Shown here: in pieces, positions 17,256 through 25,968 of the stretch | Layout: each line of letters opens with the position of its first letter | Numbering within the stretch: position 1 is the first letter of the stretch | Assembly: GCF_009189165.1 (NCBI RefSeq) | Contig: NZ_CP045118.1 | Span: 4,464,001 to 4,528,000 of the forward strand | DNA length: 64,000 bases | Direction of reading: 5' to 3' | DNA from: Pseudomonas sp. SCB32 | GTDB lineage: Bacteria; Pseudomonadota; Gammaproteobacteria; Pseudomonadales; Pseudomonadaceae | Notes under the pieces: generated by a model | The model's input: the letters and a program-made list of their open reading frames with translations, nothing else | Database searches by the model: none | What the model was told of the DNA's origin: nothing | Program-made: the position numbers and the translations under genes

Positions 17256-17365
17256 GATTATTTGTAGCCAGCGATTTTTCCCACTACCCAACCTGATGAG
17301 AATCCAGCCTCAGTATCAACAAGCCTGTTTCCAAGAAAACAGCGAACCAGCGTGAGGCGTACCCC

Positions 17366-18325
17366 ATGGACAAGAAACTTCATCAGCCCCTGGGCGGAAA
17401 CGAAATGCCGCGTTTTGGTGGTATCGCCACCATGATGCGCCTGCCGCATATCCAGTCCCCTGAAGAACTCAACAAACTGGATGCGGCCTTCGTCGGCGTA
17501 CCGCTGGACATCGGCACCTCCCTGCGTTCGGGAACCCGTTTCGGGCCGCGCGAAATCCGCGCCGAATCGGTGATGATCCGTCCGTACAACATGGCCACCG
17601 GTGCCGCTCCGTTCGATTCGCTGAACATCGCCGACATCGGTGACGTGGCGATCAACACCTTCAATCTGCTGGAAGCCGTGCGCATCATCGAGGAAGCCTA
17701 CGATGGCATCCTCGACCACGGCATCGTCCCGCTGACCCTGGGTGGCGACCACACCATCACCCTGCCGATCCTGCGTGCCATCCACAAGAAGCACGGCAAG
17801 GTCGGCCTGGTGCACATCGACGCCCATGCGGACGTCAACGATCACATGTTCGGCGAGAAGATCGCCCACGGCACCACCTTCCGCCGCGCGGTGGAAGAAG
17901 GCCTGCTGGACTGCGACCGCGTGGTGCAGATCGGCCTGCGCGCCCAGGGCTATACCGCCGAAGACTTCAACTGGAGCCGCAAGCAGGGCTTCCGCGTGGT
18001 TCAGGCCGAAGAGTGCTGGCACAAGTCGCTGGCTCCGCTGATGGCTGAAGTGCGCGAGAAAGTCGGTGGCGGCCCGGTTTACCTGTCCTTCGACATTGAC
18101 GGTATCGACCCGGCCTGGGCGCCCGGTACCGGCACTCCGGAAATCGGTGGCCTGACCACCATCCAGGCCATGGAAATCGTGCGTGGCTGCCAGGGCCTGG
18201 ACATCATCGGTTGCGATCTGGTGGAAGTCTCCCCGCCCTACGACACCACCGGCAACACCTCGCTGCTCGGCGCCAACCTGCTGTACGAAATGCTCTGCAT
18301 CCTCCCGGGCGTAGAGCGCCGCTAA
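17366..18325 (+). CDS. gpuA: 3-guanidinopropionase (ureohydrolase)
   Basis: Hydrolyses 3-guanidinopropionate to beta-alanine and urea. 319 aa of the arginase/agmatinase fold, with all manganese-ligand motifs: GGDHTIT (near 126), HIDAHADVND (near 150) and SFDIDGIDPAWAPGTG (near 240). It agrees closely with remembered PA1421 GpuA over the whole length, including the MDKKLHQPLGGNEMPRFGGI start. First gene of gpuA-NTF2-gpuP, divergent from gpuR. Guanidinobutyrase (GbuA) is the nearest alternative, but neighbours favour GpuA. Confidence 0.93.
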   Translation: MDKKLHQPLGGNEMPRFGGIATMMRLPHIQSPEELNKLDAAFVGVPLDIGTSLRSGTRFGPREIRAESVMIRPYNMATGAAPFDSLNIADIGDVAINTFNLLEAVRIIEEAYDGILDHGIVPLTLGGDHTITLPILRAIHKKHGKVGLVHIDAHADVNDHMFGEKIAHGTTFRRAVEEGLLDCDRVVQIGLRAQGYTAEDFNWSRKQGFRVVQAEECWHKSLAPLMAEVREKVGGGPVYLSFDIDGIDPAWAPGTGTPEIGGLTTIQAMEIVRGCQGLDIIGCDLVEVSPPYDTTGNTSLLGANLLYEMLCILPGVERR

Positions 18326-18341
18326 GCGCGCGAGTACACAC

Positions 18342-18752
18342 ATGAACAACGATGCCTGCGTAGCACAGGTGCTGGAGGCTGCCCGCGATCTCGTGGCAGC
18401 CTTCGCGCGCACCGACACCGAGGCCTACTTCGCGGCCTTCAGCGAAGACGCCAGCTTCATCTTCCACACCTGGCCGCAGCCTTTGCTGTCGCGCGCGGCG
18501 TATCGCGAGGTGTGGGAAGGCTGGCTGCGTGACGACGGCTTCGAAGTCCTCGAATGCCAGTCCAGCAATACCTTTGTCAGCCTGCAAGGCGAAGACGTGG
18601 CGGTGTTCTGCCACGACGTCGCCACGCGGCTGCGCATCCAGGGAGAGGAGAGCCTGAACCACGAACGGGAGACCATCGTCTTCCGCCGTGATCCGAAACA
18701 AGGCCGCTGGCTGGCCACGCACGAGCACCTGTCACCGTCTCCGACGCCATAA
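18342..18752 (+). CDS. NTF2-like/SnoaL-fold protein of the gpu operon (PA1420-like)
   Basis: 136 aa, probable cone-fold (nuclear transport factor 2-like) protein: the helical start ARDLVAAFARTDTEAYFAAFSEDASFIFH followed by strands ending GRWLATHEHLS is the usual pattern for this fold. Starts 16 bp after gpuA and is followed closely by gpuP, so it is part of the operon. Function unknown; it may bind or process a guanidino compound or product. The fold call is by pattern only. Confidence 0.8.
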   Translation: MNNDACVAQVLEAARDLVAAFARTDTEAYFAAFSEDASFIFHTWPQPLLSRAAYREVWEGWLRDDGFEVLECQSSNTFVSLQGEDVAVFCHDVATRLRIQGEESLNHERETIVFRRDPKQGRWLATHEHLSPSPTP

Positions 18753-18777
18753 AGACAGGGCATCCCGGGAGGAAGTC

Positions 18778-20292
18778 ATGGATAACAAGAACAACGCACA
18801 CGCCATTACAACGATCGAGACATTCGGGGTCGAACAGATCCCGGATCACGAACGTAACGCCACGCCCACCGATCTGTTCCGCATGATCTTCGGCGGCGCC
18901 AACACCTTCGCCACCGCTGTGCTCGGCAGCTTCCCGGTTCTGTTCGGGCTGTCGTTCCAGGCTGGCGTCTGGGCCATCGTCCTCGGCGTCCTGGTCGGCT
19001 CGCTGATCCTCGCGCCGATGGGCCTGTTCGGCCCGCTCAACGGCACCAACAACGCGGTCTCCTCGGGCGCCCACTTCGGCGTGCACGGGCGGATCGTCGG
19101 CTCGTTCCTGTCGCTGCTCACGGCGGTCGCGTTCTTTTCCCTCTCCGTGTGGAGCTCGGGCGATGCGCTGATCGGCGGTGCCAAGCGCCTGTTCAACCTG
19201 CCGGAAACCGACCTGACCCTGGGCCTGGCCTACGGTCTGTTCGCCGTGCTGGTGCTGATCGTGTGCATCTATGGCTTCCGCTTCATGCTGATGGTCAACA
19301 AGATCGCCGTATGGGCCGCCAGCCTGCTGTTCCTGCTCGGCCTGTTCGCCTTCTCCGGCCACTTCGATGCCAGCTACGCCGGCACCGTGCAGATGGGCAG
19401 CGAAGGCTTCTGGGCCGCCTTCATCGGCGCCGCCCTGCTGGCCATGAGCAACCCGGTGTCGTTCGGCGCCTTCCTCGGTGACTGGGCGCGCTACATCCCG
19501 CGCCAGACCTCGCAGAAGCGCATCATGCTGGCGGTGATCTGCGCCCAGCTGGCGACCCTGATCCCGTTCCTGTTCGGCCTGGCCACCGCCACCATCGTCG
19601 CGGTCAACGCCCCGGATTACATCGCCCAGAACAACTACGTCGGCGGCCTGCTGGCGGTATCGCCGAGCTGGTTCTTCCTGCCGGTGTGCCTGATCGCGGT
19701 AATCGGCGGCATGTCCACCGGCACCACCTCGCTGTACGGCACCGGCCTGGACATGTCCAGCGTGTTCCCGCGCCTGCTGAACCGCGTTCAAGCGACCCTG
19801 CTGATCGGCGTGCTGTCCATCGCCTTCATCTTCATCGGCCGCTTCGCCGCCAACCTGGTGCAGAGCGTGTCCACCTTCGCCGTGCTGATCATCACCTGCA
19901 CCAGCCCCTGGATGGTGATCATGATCCTCGGCCTGGTCATTCGCCGTGGCTTCTACCACGCCGACGACCTGCAGGTGTTCACCCGTGGCCAGGAAGGCGG
20001 TGCCTACTGGTTCCACAACGGCTGGAACTGGCGCGGCATGGGTGCGTGGATCCCGAGCGCGGCCCTTGGCCTGTGCTTCGTCAACCTGCCGGGCCAGTTC
20101 GTAGGTCCGATGGGCAACCTGGCCGGCGGCATCGACATCAGCCTGCCGGTCACCCTCGGCATGGCCGCCCTGCTCTACATCGCCCTGCTGCGGACCTTCC
20201 CGGAATCGGCCGGCGTGTATGGCCCCAAAGGCCCGCGCTGGGTCGGCAGCCATGATCGTCCGGTACTGGACATCAGCGAGCCGGCAGCCTGA
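18778..20292 (+). CDS. gpuP: NCS1-family permease GpuP, probable 3-guanidinopropionate importer
   Basis: 504-aa inner-membrane transporter with about 12 hydrophobic helices, of the cytosine/purine/allantoin permease (NCS1) type: PTDLFRMIFGGANTFATAV early and the helix 8 region VIGGMSTGTTSLYGTGLDM. Start is ATG 18778 after GGAGGAAGTC; the frame extends upstream into the preceding gene without support. In PAO1 the equivalent PA1419 is the transporter linked to gpuA. Confidence 0.88.
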   Translation: MDNKNNAHAITTIETFGVEQIPDHERNATPTDLFRMIFGGANTFATAVLGSFPVLFGLSFQAGVWAIVLGVLVGSLILAPMGLFGPLNGTNNAVSSGAHFGVHGRIVGSFLSLLTAVAFFSLSVWSSGDALIGGAKRLFNLPETDLTLGLAYGLFAVLVLIVCIYGFRFMLMVNKIAVWAASLLFLLGLFAFSGHFDASYAGTVQMGSEGFWAAFIGAALLAMSNPVSFGAFLGDWARYIPRQTSQKRIMLAVICAQLATLIPFLFGLATATIVAVNAPDYIAQNNYVGGLLAVSPSWFFLPVCLIAVIGGMSTGTTSLYGTGLDMSSVFPRLLNRVQATLLIGVLSIAFIFIGRFAANLVQSVSTFAVLIITCTSPWMVIMILGLVIRRGFYHADDLQVFTRGQEGGAYWFHNGWNWRGMGAWIPSAALGLCFVNLPGQFVGPMGNLAGGIDISLPVTLGMAALLYIALLRTFPESAGVYGPKGPRWVGSHDRPVLDISEPAA

Positions 20293-20334
20293 TCGACCGC
20301 CTGTCCGAGGCGGAGCAATACCCCCAAACCCCAT

Positions 20335-20385
20335 CGGACCGACCTCCGTCGGTCCGGTGAATCACCGCACGCCACAAGCGTGCGG
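20335..20385. repeat. Two tandem hairpins between gpuP and the symporter gene
   Basis: CGGACCGAC/GTCGGTCCG with loop CTCC (20335-20356), then CCGCACGC/GCGTGCGG with loop CACAA (20365-20385). Neither has a T run. They may stabilise the 3' end of the upstream mRNA or set different expression of the two transporter genes. Confidence 0.5.
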
Positions 20386-20418
20386 CAACAATGACAATGC
20401 ACGCGTGAGGAGCCAGCC

Positions 20419-21798
20419 ATGGCCTTGGATATATTCGTCGTTCTGATCTATGCCGCCGGCATGTTGGTCCTGGGCTGGTACGGCATGCGCCGCGCCAAGA
20501 CCCATGAAGACTTCCTGGTGGCCGGCCGCAACCTCGGCCCGTCCTTCTATATGGGCACCATGGCTGCCACCGTACTGGGTGGCGCGTCCACCGTCGGTAC
20601 CGTGCGCCTGGGCTACGTCCACGGCATCTCCGGCTTCTGGCTGTGCGCGGCCCTCGGCGCCGGGATCATCGCGCTGAACCTGTTCCTCGCCAAACCGCTG
20701 CTCAAGCTGCGCATCTTCACTGTTACCCAGGTGCTGGAGCGTCGTTATAACCCCATGGCCCGCCAGGCTTCCGCGGTGATCATGTTCGCCTACGCCCTGA
20801 TGATCGGCGTGGTCTCCACCCTGGCCATCGGCACTGTCATGCAGGTGCTGTTCGGTCTGCCGTTCTGGGTCTCCGTCCTGCTGGGCGGCGGCGTGGTCGT
20901 GGTGTACTCCACCATCGGCGGCATGTGGTCGCTGACCCTGACCGACATCGTGCAGTTCATCATCAAGACCGTTGGCCTGATGTTCGTCCTGCTGCCGATC
21001 TGCCTGTACCGCGTAGGCGGCTGGGATCAGCTGGTGGCCAAGCTGCCGGCCAGCGCCTTCAGCTTCCACACCATCGGCTACGACACCATCATCACCTACT
21101 TCCTGATCTACTTCTTCGGCATCCTGATCGGCCAGGACATCTGGCAGCGCGTGTTCACCGCCCGCGACGAGAACGTGGCCAAGTACGCCGGCACCACCGC
21201 AGGCGTGTACTGCGTGATCTACGGTCTGGTCGGTGCCCTGATCGGCATGTGCGCCAAGGTACTGCTGCCTGACCTGGACAACGTCAACAACGCCTTCGCC
21301 GCCATCGTCCAGTCCGCCCTGCCGGACGGCATCCGTGGCCTGGTGATCGCCGCTGCCCTGGCCGCGATGATGTCCACCGCCAGCGCCGGCCTGCTCGCCG
21401 CTTCCACCACCATCACCGAAGACCTGCTGCCCAAGCTGCGCGGCGGCAAGGAATCGAGCCTGGGCACCAGCCGCCTGTTCACCGCCCTGACCGGTCTGGT
21501 GGTACTGGCCATCGCCCTGGTGGTGAACGACGTGATCAGCGCCCTGACCCTGGCCTATAACCTGCTGGTCGGTGGCATGCTGATCCCGCTGATCGGTGCC
21601 ATCTACTGGAAGCGCGCCACCACTGCCGGCGCCATCACCAGCATGGCCCTGGGCTTCGTCACCGCGCTGGTGTTCATGCTCAAGGATGGCTTCGACGCCA
21701 ATACCCCGATCTACTACAGCCTGGCCATCGGCCTGGTCAGCTTCGTCGTCGTCAGCCTGCTGTCGCGCCGCCCGGCGGCGGTCGCCAACGCAGCCTGA
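20419..21798 (+). CDS. Sodium:solute symporter family protein (PA1418-like)
   Basis: 459 aa, SSS family (13-TM, LeuT fold). Typical features: helix 1 IFVVLIYAAGMLVLGWYGMRR, then GGASTVGTVRLGYVHG and, later, AALAAMMSTASAGLLAASTTITEDL, the family signature that includes the sodium-site serines. RBS GAGGAGCC precedes ATG 20419. Lies between gpuP and the decarboxylase gene and is followed by a strong terminator, so gpuA through this gene could be one transcript. Likely carries an organic acid or amino-acid-like solute; substrate not readable from sequence. Confidence 0.88.
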   Translation: MALDIFVVLIYAAGMLVLGWYGMRRAKTHEDFLVAGRNLGPSFYMGTMAATVLGGASTVGTVRLGYVHGISGFWLCAALGAGIIALNLFLAKPLLKLRIFTVTQVLERRYNPMARQASAVIMFAYALMIGVVSTLAIGTVMQVLFGLPFWVSVLLGGGVVVVYSTIGGMWSLTLTDIVQFIIKTVGLMFVLLPICLYRVGGWDQLVAKLPASAFSFHTIGYDTIITYFLIYFFGILIGQDIWQRVFTARDENVAKYAGTTAGVYCVIYGLVGALIGMCAKVLLPDLDNVNNAFAAIVQSALPDGIRGLVIAAALAAMMSTASAGLLAASTTITEDLLPKLRGGKESSLGTSRLFTALTGLVVLAIALVVNDVISALTLAYNLLVGGMLIPLIGAIYWKRATTAGAITSMALGFVTALVFMLKDGFDANTPIYYSLAIGLVSFVVVSLLSRRPAAVANAA

Positions 21799-21814
21799 TC
21801 AAGACCTGCACAAG

Positions 21815-21852
21815 GCAAAAGGGCGCGGCGAGTGATCTCCGCGCCCTTTTGC
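21815..21852 (+). terminator. Strong intrinsic terminator
   Basis: Perfect 14-bp stem GCAAAAGGGCGCGG / CCGCGCCCTTTTGC with a 10-base loop and TTTT on the descending arm, 16 bp after the symporter stop codon. It would end the gpuA-symporter transcript before the decarboxylase gene. Confidence 0.9.
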
Positions 21853-21893
21853 TTGATGACAACAATCTCTCTCACGAACAGTAAGGAACTGCC

Positions 21894-23495
21894 ATGACCA
21901 CCTGCGGCGAATTCCTCGTCAAGCAACTCGAAGCCTGGGGCGTCGACACCGTATTCGGCATCCCCGGCGTGCACACCGTCGAGCTGTATCGCGGGCTGCC
22001 CCACAGCGGCATCCGTCACATCACCCCACGCCACGAACAGGGCGCCGGCTTCATGGCCGACGGCTACGCCCGTGTCACCGGCAAACCGGGCACCTGCTTC
22101 ATCATCACCGGCCCGGGCATGACCAACATCCTCACCGCCATGGGCCAGGCCTACGCCGACTCCATCCCCATGCTGGTGATCTCGAGCGTCAACGAGCGTT
22201 CGCGCCTGGCCCACGGCAACGGCTACCTGCACGAGCTGCCCAACCAGCGCGCCATGACCGCCGGCGTGACCGCCTTCAGCCACACCCTGATGAGCGTCGA
22301 GGAACTGCCCGCCGTGCTGGCCCGCGCCTTCGCCGTGTTCGACAGCGAGCGTCCGCGTCCGGTGCACATCGAGCTGCCGCTGGACATCATCACCGCCCCG
22401 GCCGACCACATGCAGGTGCTGCCGCGTGTGCAACTGGCCCGCCCTGCCCCGGCCCGCTCGCCGCTGCACGAGGCCGCCGCCAAGCTGGCCAAGGCGCAGA
22501 AGCCGCTGCTGCTGCTCGGTGGCGGCTGCGTCGAAGCCCAGGCCGAAGCCCGCGCCCTGGCCATCGCCCTCGACGCCCCGACCGCGCTGACCATCAACGC
22601 CAAGGGCCTGCTGCAGCCGGACCACCCGCTGCTGATCGGCAGCAACCAGTCGCTGATCCCGGTCCGTGAACTGGCGCTGGAAGCCGACGTGGTACTGGCC
22701 ATCGGCACCGAGCTGGGCGAGACCGACTACGACGTGGTGTTCGACGGCAACTTCAAGATTGGCGGCGAGCTGATCCGCATCGACATCGACCCGCAGCAAC
22801 TGATGCGCAACCACGCGCCGAAGATCGCCATCCACGCCGACGCCCGCACCGCCATGCGCGGCCTGCTGGAACTGCTGCCGGCCCGTGAAGCCGACACCGC
22901 CAGCCCCGGCGCCCAGCGCGCGGCCAAGGTGCGCGCACAACTGGCCGAGGACTTCAGCGGCTGGGAGCACTACCGCACCCTGTTCGGCAAGATCCTCGAA
23001 GTGCTGCCCGATGCCCGCTTCGTCGGCGACTCCACCCAGACCGTCTACAGCGGCAACCACCTGGTGGAACTGGACGGCGGCCGCCGCTGGTTCAACGCCT
23101 CCACCGGCTACGGCACCCTGGGCTACGGCCTGCCGGCGGCCATCGGCGCCAAGCTCGGTGAACCGGGTCGTCCGGTGATCAGCCTGATGGGCGACGGCGG
23201 CCTGCAGTTCACCATGACCGAACTGGCCAGCGCCGTGGAAGCCAAGGTGGGCATCATCGTGCTGCTGTGGAACAACTACGGCTACGGCGAGATCAAGCGC
23301 TACATGGAACGTCGCGACATCACTCCGCTGGGCGTGGACATCTACACCCCGGACTTCCTGGCCATCGCCAAGGGCTTCGGCTGCGCCGCCGAGCGTGCCC
23401 GCGACCATGCGCACCTGCAGGAGCTGCTGCGCAACGCGCCGAGCGATCGTCCGCTGATCGTGGAAGTGATGGAAGCGGCGCCCTTTGTGCCGTAA
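21894..23495 (+). CDS. Thiamine-diphosphate-dependent decarboxylase (5-guanidino-2-oxopentanoate decarboxylase / acetolactate-synthase family)
   Basis: 533 aa, three-domain ThDP enzyme. N-terminal pyrimidine domain has the catalytic Glu in PRHEQGAGFMADGYAR; the middle domain is the FAD/NAD-like fold; the C-terminal PP domain has the ThDP/Mg motif GDGGLQFTMTELASAVEAK ending in NN. PA1417-like and related to AruI, which decarboxylates 2-ketoarginine; the neighbouring guanidine genes fit a keto-acid carrying a guanidino group. RBS AAGGAA precedes ATG 21894. Since a terminator separates it from the symporter it needs its own promoter or read-through. Exact substrate unproven. Confidence 0.85.
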   Translation: MTTCGEFLVKQLEAWGVDTVFGIPGVHTVELYRGLPHSGIRHITPRHEQGAGFMADGYARVTGKPGTCFIITGPGMTNILTAMGQAYADSIPMLVISSVNERSRLAHGNGYLHELPNQRAMTAGVTAFSHTLMSVEELPAVLARAFAVFDSERPRPVHIELPLDIITAPADHMQVLPRVQLARPAPARSPLHEAAAKLAKAQKPLLLLGGGCVEAQAEARALAIALDAPTALTINAKGLLQPDHPLLIGSNQSLIPVRELALEADVVLAIGTELGETDYDVVFDGNFKIGGELIRIDIDPQQLMRNHAPKIAIHADARTAMRGLLELLPAREADTASPGAQRAAKVRAQLAEDFSGWEHYRTLFGKILEVLPDARFVGDSTQTVYSGNHLVELDGGRRWFNASTGYGTLGYGLPAAIGAKLGEPGRPVISLMGDGGLQFTMTELASAVEAKVGIIVLLWNNYGYGEIKRYMERRDITPLGVDIYTPDFLAIAKGFGCAAERARDHAHLQELLRNAPSDRPLIVEVMEAAPFVP

Positions 23496-23500
23496 TCCTC

Positions 23501-23560
23501 TGTAGGAGCGAGCTTGCTCGCGAACCACCCAGCTCGGGATTGTTCGCGAGCAAGCGAAAG
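23501..23560. repeat. REP-like inverted repeat
   Basis: GTAGGAGCGAGCTTGCTCGC facing GTTCGCGAGCAAGCG; the same family as the perfect pair at 52907-52976. Lies 6 bp after the decarboxylase stop. Confidence 0.7.
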
Positions 23561-23610
23561 CACCAAGCGCTCCGGGCTTAGCCCTGGCGTCAATGAGTGG
23601 CACGGTGTAT

Positions 23611-23731
23611 CGGCGTACAACTGCGAAAGGTTGTACGCCCTACGCTCCCTTTTCTGGGTTCCCGCGTTCGCGGGAATGACGGCGTCGAGCGTAGTGTTTC
23701 CTGGCGTCATTCCCGCGAACGCGGGAACCCA
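23611..23731. repeat. Two further dispersed palindromes
   Basis: 23611-23639 is a GGCGTACAAC/GTTGTACGCC hairpin (copy of 12897-12924). 23655-23731 has perfect 27-bp arms beginning TGGGTTCCCGCGTTCGCGGG and facing each other across 23 bp; the same element recurs at 36247-36321 and, degraded, at 45780-45850. No gene seen in 23496-23780. Confidence 0.8.
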
Positions 23732-23780
23732 ATAGACAGCTGCTACAGCACGCACCAACGCCACAGAACAAGGACTCGCC

Positions 23781-24506
23781 ATGAAAATAGTCACCCGTGA
23801 CCGCTGGTTCGAAGTCCGCCACTGCTACGACGGCGTCAGCCTGATCCACGAGCCCTACGTCCGGCCCTTCTACCGCTGCAACCTGTGGCACATCCAGGGC
23901 CGCGACCGCGACGTGCTGGTGGACAGCGGCTCCGGCCTGGTCAGCCTGCGCGAACAACTCCCGTGGCTCACCGAGCGCCCGCTGCTGGCCGTGGCCAGTC
24001 ACACCCACTTCGACCACATCGCCGGCCACCACGAGTTCGACGAGCGCCTGGTGCATCCGGCCGAAGCCGACATCCTCGCCAACCCCGACGGTGAGCGCAC
24101 CCTGGCCACCGCCTTCGTCGGCGACGAGATGTTCGACGCCCATCCGGATTGCCCGCTGTGCTATGCCGAATACCGGATCAAGGCCGCGCCGGCCACCCGC
24201 ACCATCGACGAAGGCGATGTGCTCGACCTGGGCGACCGCACACTGCAGGTGCTGCATACCCCCGGTCATTCGCCGGGTGGCATCAGCCTCTGGGAGGAGA
24301 AGACCCGGACGCTGTTCTCCGGCGATATCATCTACGACGGCCCGCTGATCGAGGACGCCTACCACTCCAACCTCGACGACTATGCCAGGAGCCTGGCGCG
24401 TCTGCGCGAGCTGCCGGTGCGCACCGTGCACGGCGGGCACTTCCCGAGCTTTTCCGGGGAGCGACTCAAGGCAATGATCGACGACTGGTTCAAGGCCCAC
24501 GACTGA
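23781..24506 (+). CDS. MBL-fold metallo-hydrolase
   Basis: 241 aa with the metallo-beta-lactamase metal motif HTHFDH (SHTHFDHIAGH), the next ligands in HTPGHSPGG and LFSGDIIYDG, and a C-terminal HGGHFPSF. Members of this type hydrolyse thioesters, lactones or nucleic acids; nothing here narrows the substrate. Start ATG 23781 follows AAGGACTCGCC. Its stop is followed at once by a bidirectional terminator. It is separated from the decarboxylase gene by 285 bp of repeats, so co-regulation with the gpu genes is uncertain (PA1415-like by position). Confidence 0.85.
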   Translation: MKIVTRDRWFEVRHCYDGVSLIHEPYVRPFYRCNLWHIQGRDRDVLVDSGSGLVSLREQLPWLTERPLLAVASHTHFDHIAGHHEFDERLVHPAEADILANPDGERTLATAFVGDEMFDAHPDCPLCYAEYRIKAAPATRTIDEGDVLDLGDRTLQVLHTPGHSPGGISLWEEKTRTLFSGDIIYDGPLIEDAYHSNLDDYARSLARLRELPVRTVHGGHFPSFSGERLKAMIDDWFKAHD

Positions 24507-24515
24507 CGGGCAAGA

Positions 24516-24541
24516 AAAAACCCGCCATCAGGCGGGTTTTT
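24516..24541. terminator. Bidirectional intrinsic terminator
   Basis: AAAAACCCGCC / GGCGGGTTTTT with loop ATCA, 9 bp after the metallo-hydrolase stop and 24 bp past the stop of the convergent 44-aa ORF. T runs occur on both strands. Confidence 0.9.
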
Positions 24542-24565
24542 CTTTTCGCTCAGGCCAAGGCTCAA

Positions 24566-24700
24566 TCAGTAGCGCCGGCGCTGCTCCATCAGGCGACGCT
24601 GTTCGTCGCTGCGGACGGGGATGGGTTGCAAACGTGGAGGCTGGATCAGTCCGAGCGTGACAGCCAGTTTCCACGCGATGCCTTGCAGCCAGACTTTCAT
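24566..24700 (-). CDS. 44-aa small protein, PA1414-like (possible SicX sRNA locus)
   Basis: Short ORF with a strong GAGGAGG ribosome site just before ATG 24700, coding a basic peptide starting MKVWLQGIAWKLAVTLGLIQ and ending EQRRLMEQRRRY. Position beside the PA1415-1417-like genes suggests PA1414, an oxygen-responsive locus in P. aeruginosa whose transcript includes the sRNA SicX. A TATTCT -10-like box (24769-24764, minus strand) and an ATCAA half of an Anr/FNR site (24811-24807, minus strand) lie upstream, but the other half is poor. Equivalence is inferred from position; sequence identity was not checked. Confidence 0.6.
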   Translation of the reverse strand: MKVWLQGIAWKLAVTLGLIQPPRLQPIPVRSDEQRRLMEQRRRY

Positions 24701-24876
24701 GGGATGCCTCCTCATTCCAATTCGGGTCGGGCGGCCCGTTACCACCGTGGACCGCCCTGGGAAAGAATAGCTCGGCGTCCCACTCTCCGCCCGCGCTACT
24801 CATTCCTTGATACAAAGCCTATCGGTTAGCGCCGGATCGTCGCCTGACCTGAATCAACGGCGCGACACATCGCCGA

Positions 24877-25797
24877 TCATCGACGCAGCTTTCGCCGTAT
24901 CCACTGCTCGCTGCTGACCAGGGTGATACCCGCCAGCACCAGCACCGCGCCGCCGACGAAGTTCAGGCTCAGCGGCTCGCCCAGGATCAGCACGCCGAAG
25001 GCGATGCCGAACATCGGCGTCATGAAGGAAAACACCGCCAGGTTCGACGCCAGATAGCGGCGCAGCAGCCAGAACCAGCAGAAGTAGCTGAAGAACGACA
25101 CCACCACGCCCTGGAACAGCACGCTGCCCACGCCGATGGCGGTGAAGCTGACCTCGTGGGTCTTGCCCAGCACCATCGCCGCCAACGGCAGCAGCAATGC
25201 GGCGACGAACATCTGGTAGAACAGCGTCAGGCTCGGCGGCGCCTCGGACAGGCGCGTCGTGCGCACCGCCACCGTGGTCATGCCCCAGGACAGCCCGGCG
25301 AGCACACCGAAGAAATCGCCCAGCAACATGCGGCTGTCCATCCCGGCGAGGTCGAAACCGCCACCGAAGCACAACAGGATGCCGCCAAAGCACACCGCGA
25401 TGCCCAGCCACTGCAAGCGCCGCAGGCGTTCGCTGGGCAACAGGAAGTGCAGGGCCAGCGCGGAGAAAATCGGCGCCGTGTAGAGGAACACCGCCATGTG
25501 CGAGGCGGAGGTGTACACCAGCCCCTGAGCGATGAAGAAGAACTCCGCGGCGCACAGCACCCCGGCCACCGCCCCGCCTTTCAGGGTGCCCTGGCGCAGG
25601 CCTTCCCAACCGCCGCGCCAGCACATCCACAAGCCCAGCAGCACGGCGGCGATCAGGTTACGCCCGAAGGCCTGCATGATCGGCGCGATGTCCGGCGCCG
25701 CCAGCTTCACCGCCACTTGCTGGATGCCCCAGATCACGCACAGGCCGGTCATCGTCTGGATGGCGAACGCATCGGCGTTCCTGCGTTCGGGAATCAT
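24877..25797 (-). CDS. EamA-family (DMT) transporter
   Basis: 306 aa with ten predicted membrane helices in two EamA halves (TGLCVIWGIQQVAVKLAAPD near the start; VLAGLSWGMTTVAVRTTRL opening the second half). Start ATG 25797 is chosen for its GGAGGCGCCC ribosome site; an in-frame start 24 bp upstream lacks one. Drug/metabolite exporters of this family often export amino acids or metabolites; substrate unknown. Separate from its upstream neighbour by 170 bp. Confidence 0.88.
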   Translation of the reverse strand: MIPERRNADAFAIQTMTGLCVIWGIQQVAVKLAAPDIAPIMQAFGRNLIAAVLLGLWMCWRGGWEGLRQGTLKGGAVAGVLCAAEFFFIAQGLVYTSASHMAVFLYTAPIFSALALHFLLPSERLRRLQWLGIAVCFGGILLCFGGGFDLAGMDSRMLLGDFFGVLAGLSWGMTTVAVRTTRLSEAPPSLTLFYQMFVAALLLPLAAMVLGKTHEVSFTAIGVGSVLFQGVVVSFFSYFCWFWLLRRYLASNLAVFSFMTPMFGIAFGVLILGEPLSLNFVGGAVLVLAGITLVSSEQWIRRKLRR

Positions 25798-25968
25798 GGG
25801 CGCCTCCGGACAAGGGCGCATTCGTAGTTCGGACGGGACATGGCAAGGCTCGGCAGCAGAAAGGGGATGTCCAAAGAAAATCGGCGAACATGAAAGTCCG
25901 CCGATTATTCCAGTTCCAGGCAGCTCACTGCCAACGGAAACCCGCTGTCCAGCCAGCCGCGAACGACA

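Noticed and set aside
18577..23603. Antisense frames of 585 and 629 codons over gpuP, symporter and decarboxylase
   Set aside because: Composition is that of GC-skewed shadows; the plus-strand genes have full sets of family motifs.
24807..24813. Anr/FNR box before the PA1414-like ORF
   Set aside because: Only the ATCAA half is good, and the distance to the -10-like box is not the usual one; mentioned but not annotated as a site.
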